From JABJPM01 sp964596705 (GTDB lineage: Archaea; Nanobdellota; Nanobdellia; SCGC-AAA011-G17; PNOQ01), in NCBI GenBank assembly GCA_964596705.1, contig CAZQVG010000020.1, forward strand, positions 1 through 9,500: 9,500 bases of DNA, given 5' to 3'. Position numbers and translations under genes: made by a program. Shown here piece after piece: positions 6,757 through 9,500 of the stretch. The stretch's first letter is position 1. Every line of letters starts with the position of its first letter. Under the pieces are notes generated by a model. That model saw nothing but the letters and a program-made list of their open reading frames with translations, was not told the origin of the DNA and ran no database searches.

Positions 6757-6779
6757 TTATTAATTGTAAAAATTATTTA

Positions 6780-9500
6780 TTGGTAATTCTTAATAAAAAG
6801 GGGTGTTATAAATTAGAGAAAAAGATTTTAATATCATTAATAATCTTGTTTGGATTCTTTAGCAGTGTTTATGCTTTTGATTTTTATGGATATACTTATT
6901 ACGCAAATGGTAGTGCAGTGAATGCTACGAATATTACAATAAATATTTACGAGATCGGACAGTTTGGTTTAACTTTGAATAGCAGTTATTCTGATTTGTC
7001 TAATGAGAGTGGATATTTTAATGTTAGTGGGGTTCCTGAATATCAATCACAAAATATGATGTATAAAATTTTAATTAGGCATTATAATGATTCCAGTAAT
7101 TTGTATGTTGATTATATTGGTGCTTCTTTGCCTGAGTTGCCTGCTCAGGCGTTAATTGGATTAACAGAGAGTGAGCTTAAATTTTATTTGAAAGAAGCAG
7201 CTACAATAAATATTTCTGCTGTGAATGCAACTGGAAGTCCAGTTAATTTTAGCTATCAGTTGAAGGATGTTGCTTTAGGTTATCCAATCGCAGAGGATCT
7301 GGGTGAGACTGCTTCTAATTCTAATATTTTGCTATATGTGCCTAAGAATAGGAATTATTCAATAATGTTATATCCAAATCAAGATTTTCCAGTTAGTAAG
7401 GATATAACAACCAGTAATTTGTCTAGCGGGTATTTTAGTTATACATTTAATATGACAACTTCTATGCAAAGGTTGACAGGTTATTTGGGTGTTGATGGAA
7501 CTAATGGTGGGTTCTCAAGTATGGCTGTAACTATGTTGTTACTTGAGCCAGGGAGAATGATTTATTTTGGCGAGGATAGTGTTGCAGTGTATAACTTTAC
7601 AGGAACTGACTTTTATAATTTAACAAGTGGATTTTATAATATAACTGTGCCAGGTCCTGTAGAAGGGGGAAGTTTAATTGTATTTGCAGTTGCTAATAAG
7701 AGTGGTAATTTGTATGGTGCATATAAAGAAATTAGTTTGAGTTATGGTAGTGATCCTGCAGCTACAAATTTGAGTTTAGTAAGGTTTGTTGGTAGTGATG
7801 GTGTTATGGGTGTTATGACTGCAACTGGAGATGTAAATTTAAGTGTTGGGAGATTAAGATTTAATCTTTTGAATGAATCTGGTGGAACTTATGGTGATTT
7901 TGCTCACGTTGAGATGCAGATTGATTATGATGACTATAATATGACTAACTTTACGTTTATGTTAGATGTAAGTAATAGCGATAATGGAGTGTTTAGTGTT
8001 CCTTTGTTAAATATTTCGGGTGTTGATAGAATAAATGTGTTTACCCAACAAGCAGCCCCTAAGAAGGATTCATTGGATTTGTCTGAAATAAATGTTAATG
8101 AGGTAAATATAACTTTGAAAGATGCGTTTAATATGGAAGATCCTGATGGGGATTCATTGGGTAATTTGTTTGTAGATATGGTGAAGAATAGTGCTGAGTG
8201 TGATGTACCTTATTATAATGCGAGTGCATGTAGTTTGTTTGGTGGCAATGAACAGAATGCATCTGATGTAGATCCATTTTCAGTTGTATTAAGTGGTGCT
8301 CCAATAAGCTTTAGGATGAAGAATGAGAATAATATTACTGTGCATTATGTAAATGTTGATCTTTTAGCTAGTGGACCTCCAGATGCAATATTTGATAGTG
8401 ATTCCAGTGATCAAAGTGAAAGTTCTGTGTTTGAACAAGCATGGAGATTCGGAAGTACGGGTCCAGAGATATATGATTATGTGATTATTGGTGTACCATA
8501 TACAGAAGGAAGCACGAGTGTTACTGGGTTTAATGAAAGTTTAGACATAAATATAACAATTGATTTCTTATACGGTGGGGAAAACTTTGATGTAATATGG
8601 AACTCTAGTGCAGGGGATAATGTTAGTGATATTTTAAATAATAATAGTTTGAAAGATTATAGAGATTATGTTGGTAATGAGTATGAGGTTTATTTGAATG
8701 GAACACAAGTAACTTGTAATGAATCAGATGTTAACTTAACCGGTTTATGTTATAAGGATATTAATGGGAATATGTTGTGGTTCAAGATTCCTCACTTCTC
8801 GGGTGTTGGTCCTGTACCTAAGGGTAGTTTGATTACTGCTTCTTCTAGTAATAACAATAATGATAATCCTGGTGGTGGAAGTACTGATGATACAACTACT
8901 TCAAGTAATTCTGAAGGCTGTACTAATGGAGATAATTATTGTAGTGGAGATGTTTTGAAAGAATGTGTTGATGGTAGTTGGGAAGAAGTTAAAACATGTG
9001 CTTATGGATGTAGTGATGGTGCTTGTTTGTTGCCAAGTTTTTCATGGGACAGTTTGAGTGCTGATGAAGAAGTTAGTGTGGATGTTTTGGAGACTAGTGC
9101 TTTGAAGGAAATTAAATTTAAAGTTAATTCTAATGTCAATGATGCTAAATTAGAAGTTAGTGAGTTAAATGAATTGCCTGAGGGTGTTGAAAGTTTGAAT
9201 GAAAGTGTGTATAAGTATTTCAATATAAGTTCAAGTATTGAAAATAGATTTTTTGATTATGTTGAGATTAGATTTAGTGTAGATAGTGATTGGGCAGATG
9301 GCAAGGATATTGTTTTGAGAAGGTATGATGGTAACTGGAGTGATTTGAATACTAGTTTAGTAAATGGAAGTGAGTATGTTGCGATTAGCCCTGGATTTAG
9401 TTATTTTGCAGTAGTTGGTAGGGAAAGTGGATTGGGTGGTGTAACTGGTGGTGTTGTTGATGAAACTGTTGAAAAACAAATTGAAAGTTGGCAGATTATT
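6780..9500 (+). CDS. Large secreted surface protein with PGF-pre-PGF domain (3' end outside window)
   Basis: At least 907 aa, open to the last base. No ATG or GTG lies near the start of this frame; TTG at 6780 is chosen because it precedes a complete signal peptide (basic residues at 6, 7, 11, 14 and 15; hydrophobic 16-27; likely cleavage after VYA at 30-32) and sits at leaderless distance from a TATA box. The mature protein begins FDFYGYTYY, resembling carboxypeptidase-regulatory-like or Ig-like beta domains, and continues through several beta-rich stretches. There are roughly 40 N-x-S/T sequons, strongly suggesting N-glycosylation. A unit ending WFKIPHFSG closes at about residue 675. After an Asn/Gly/Ser/Thr-rich linker comes a cysteine module (C714-C749, ending CSDGAC) and then a PGF-pre-PGF domain ending SPGFSYFAVVG (870-880). 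The visible end has GGVTGGVVDE. An S-layer-associated or adhesin-like role is likely but the exact function is unknown. Confidence 0.8.
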   Translation, partial: MVILNKKGCYKLEKKILISLIILFGFFSSVYAFDFYGYTYYANGSAVNATNITINIYEIGQFGLTLNSSYSDLSNESGYFNVSGVPEYQSQNMMYKILIRHYNDSSNLYVDYIGASLPELPAQALIGLTESELKFYLKEAATINISAVNATGSPVNFSYQLKDVALGYPIAEDLGETASNSNILLYVPKNRNYSIMLYPNQDFPVSKDITTSNLSSGYFSYTFNMTTSMQRLTGYLGVDGTNGGFSSMAVTMLLLEPGRMIYFGEDSVAVYNFTGTDFYNLTSGFYNITVPGPVEGGSLIVFAVANKSGNLYGAYKEISLSYGSDPAATNLSLVRFVGSDGVMGVMTATGDVNLSVGRLRFNLLNESGGTYGDFAHVEMQIDYDDYNMTNFTFMLDVSNSDNGVFSVPLLNISGVDRINVFTQQAAPKKDSLDLSEINVNEVNITLKDAFNMEDPDGDSLGNLFVDMVKNSAECDVPYYNASACSLFGGNEQNASDVDPFSVVLSGAPISFRMKNENNITVHYVNVDLLASGPPDAIFDSDSSDQSESSVFEQAWRFGSTGPEIYDYVIIGVPYTEGSTSVTGFNESLDINITIDFLYGGENFDVIWNSSAGDNVSDILNNNSLKDYRDYVGNEYEVYLNGTQVTCNESDVNLTGLCYKDINGNMLWFKIPHFSGVGPVPKGSLITASSSNNNNDNPGGGSTDDTTTSSNSEGCTNGDNYCSGDVLKECVDGSWEEVKTCAYGCSDGACLLPSFSWDSLSADEEVSVDVLETSALKEIKFKVNSNVNDAKLEVSELNELPEGVESLNESVYKYFNISSSIENRFFDYVEIRFSVDSDWADGKDIVLRRYDGNWSDLNTSLVNGSEYVAISPGFSYFAVVGRESGLGGVTGGVVDETVEKQIESWQII

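Noticed and set aside
9002..9223. 73-codon - strand open frame
   Set aside because: It is antisense to the cysteine module and PGF-pre-PGF domain of the large surface protein.
1..9500. tRNA, rRNA, CRISPR arrays, insertion sequences or defence genes
   Set aside because: I saw no cloverleaf-like sequence, regularly spaced repeats, transposase motifs or terminal inverted repeats; a covariance-model scan would be the decisive check for small RNAs.

Overview
The window looks like a scaffold piece from an AT-rich archaeon, most plausibly a DPANN lineage such as Woesearchaeota or Pacearchaeota. The evidence is an archaeal class I CCA-adding enzyme, a C-terminal Dph6 (diphthamide synthesis) domain, PGF-pre-PGF surface domains, many N-glycosylation sequons, archaeal TATA/BRE promoters, and start codons about 25-28 nt downstream of TATA boxes. 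The DPANN placement is inferred from protein style, not from a phylogenetic marker search. A run of exactly 100 N at 4094-4193 marks a scaffold join.

Layout on the + strand: the 3' end of a cysteine-rich surface protein (1-624); a 556-aa membrane-anchored, cysteine-rich protein with a PGF-pre-PGF domain (660-2330); the CCA tRNA nucleotidyltransferase cca (2370-3551); a small single-span membrane protein readable only if one base is restored in an A-run (about 3584-3792); and, overlapping it by 26 bp, a secreted cysteine-repeat protein interrupted by the assembly gap (3767-4655). On the - strand, ending 7 bp away tail to tail, lies a 679-aa fusion of an asparagine-synthetase-like glutamine amidotransferase with a diphthine-ammonia ligase (4663-6702). 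A 77-bp divergent promoter region separates it from a large secreted, heavily sequon-decorated surface protein that runs off the window (6780-9500, at least 907 aa).

Functionally there are two themes. One is translation: CCA addition to tRNA, and diphthamide formation on elongation factor 2, where the fusion suggests that ammonia from glutamine may be delivered to the Dph6 site. The other is the cell surface: four exported proteins rich in cysteines (probably disulfide-stabilised) or sequons, sharing cysteine modules and, in two of them, a PGF-pre-PGF domain. No RNA genes, CRISPR arrays or insertion sequences were seen. Intergenic stretches are all short (7 to 77 bp).

The most interesting items are the AsnB-like/Dph6 fusion, the frameshifted small membrane protein with an intact promoter, the cysteine-repeat gene broken at a repeat, and the uniform leaderless promoter geometry, with a Shine-Dalgarno site only before the one internal cistron.
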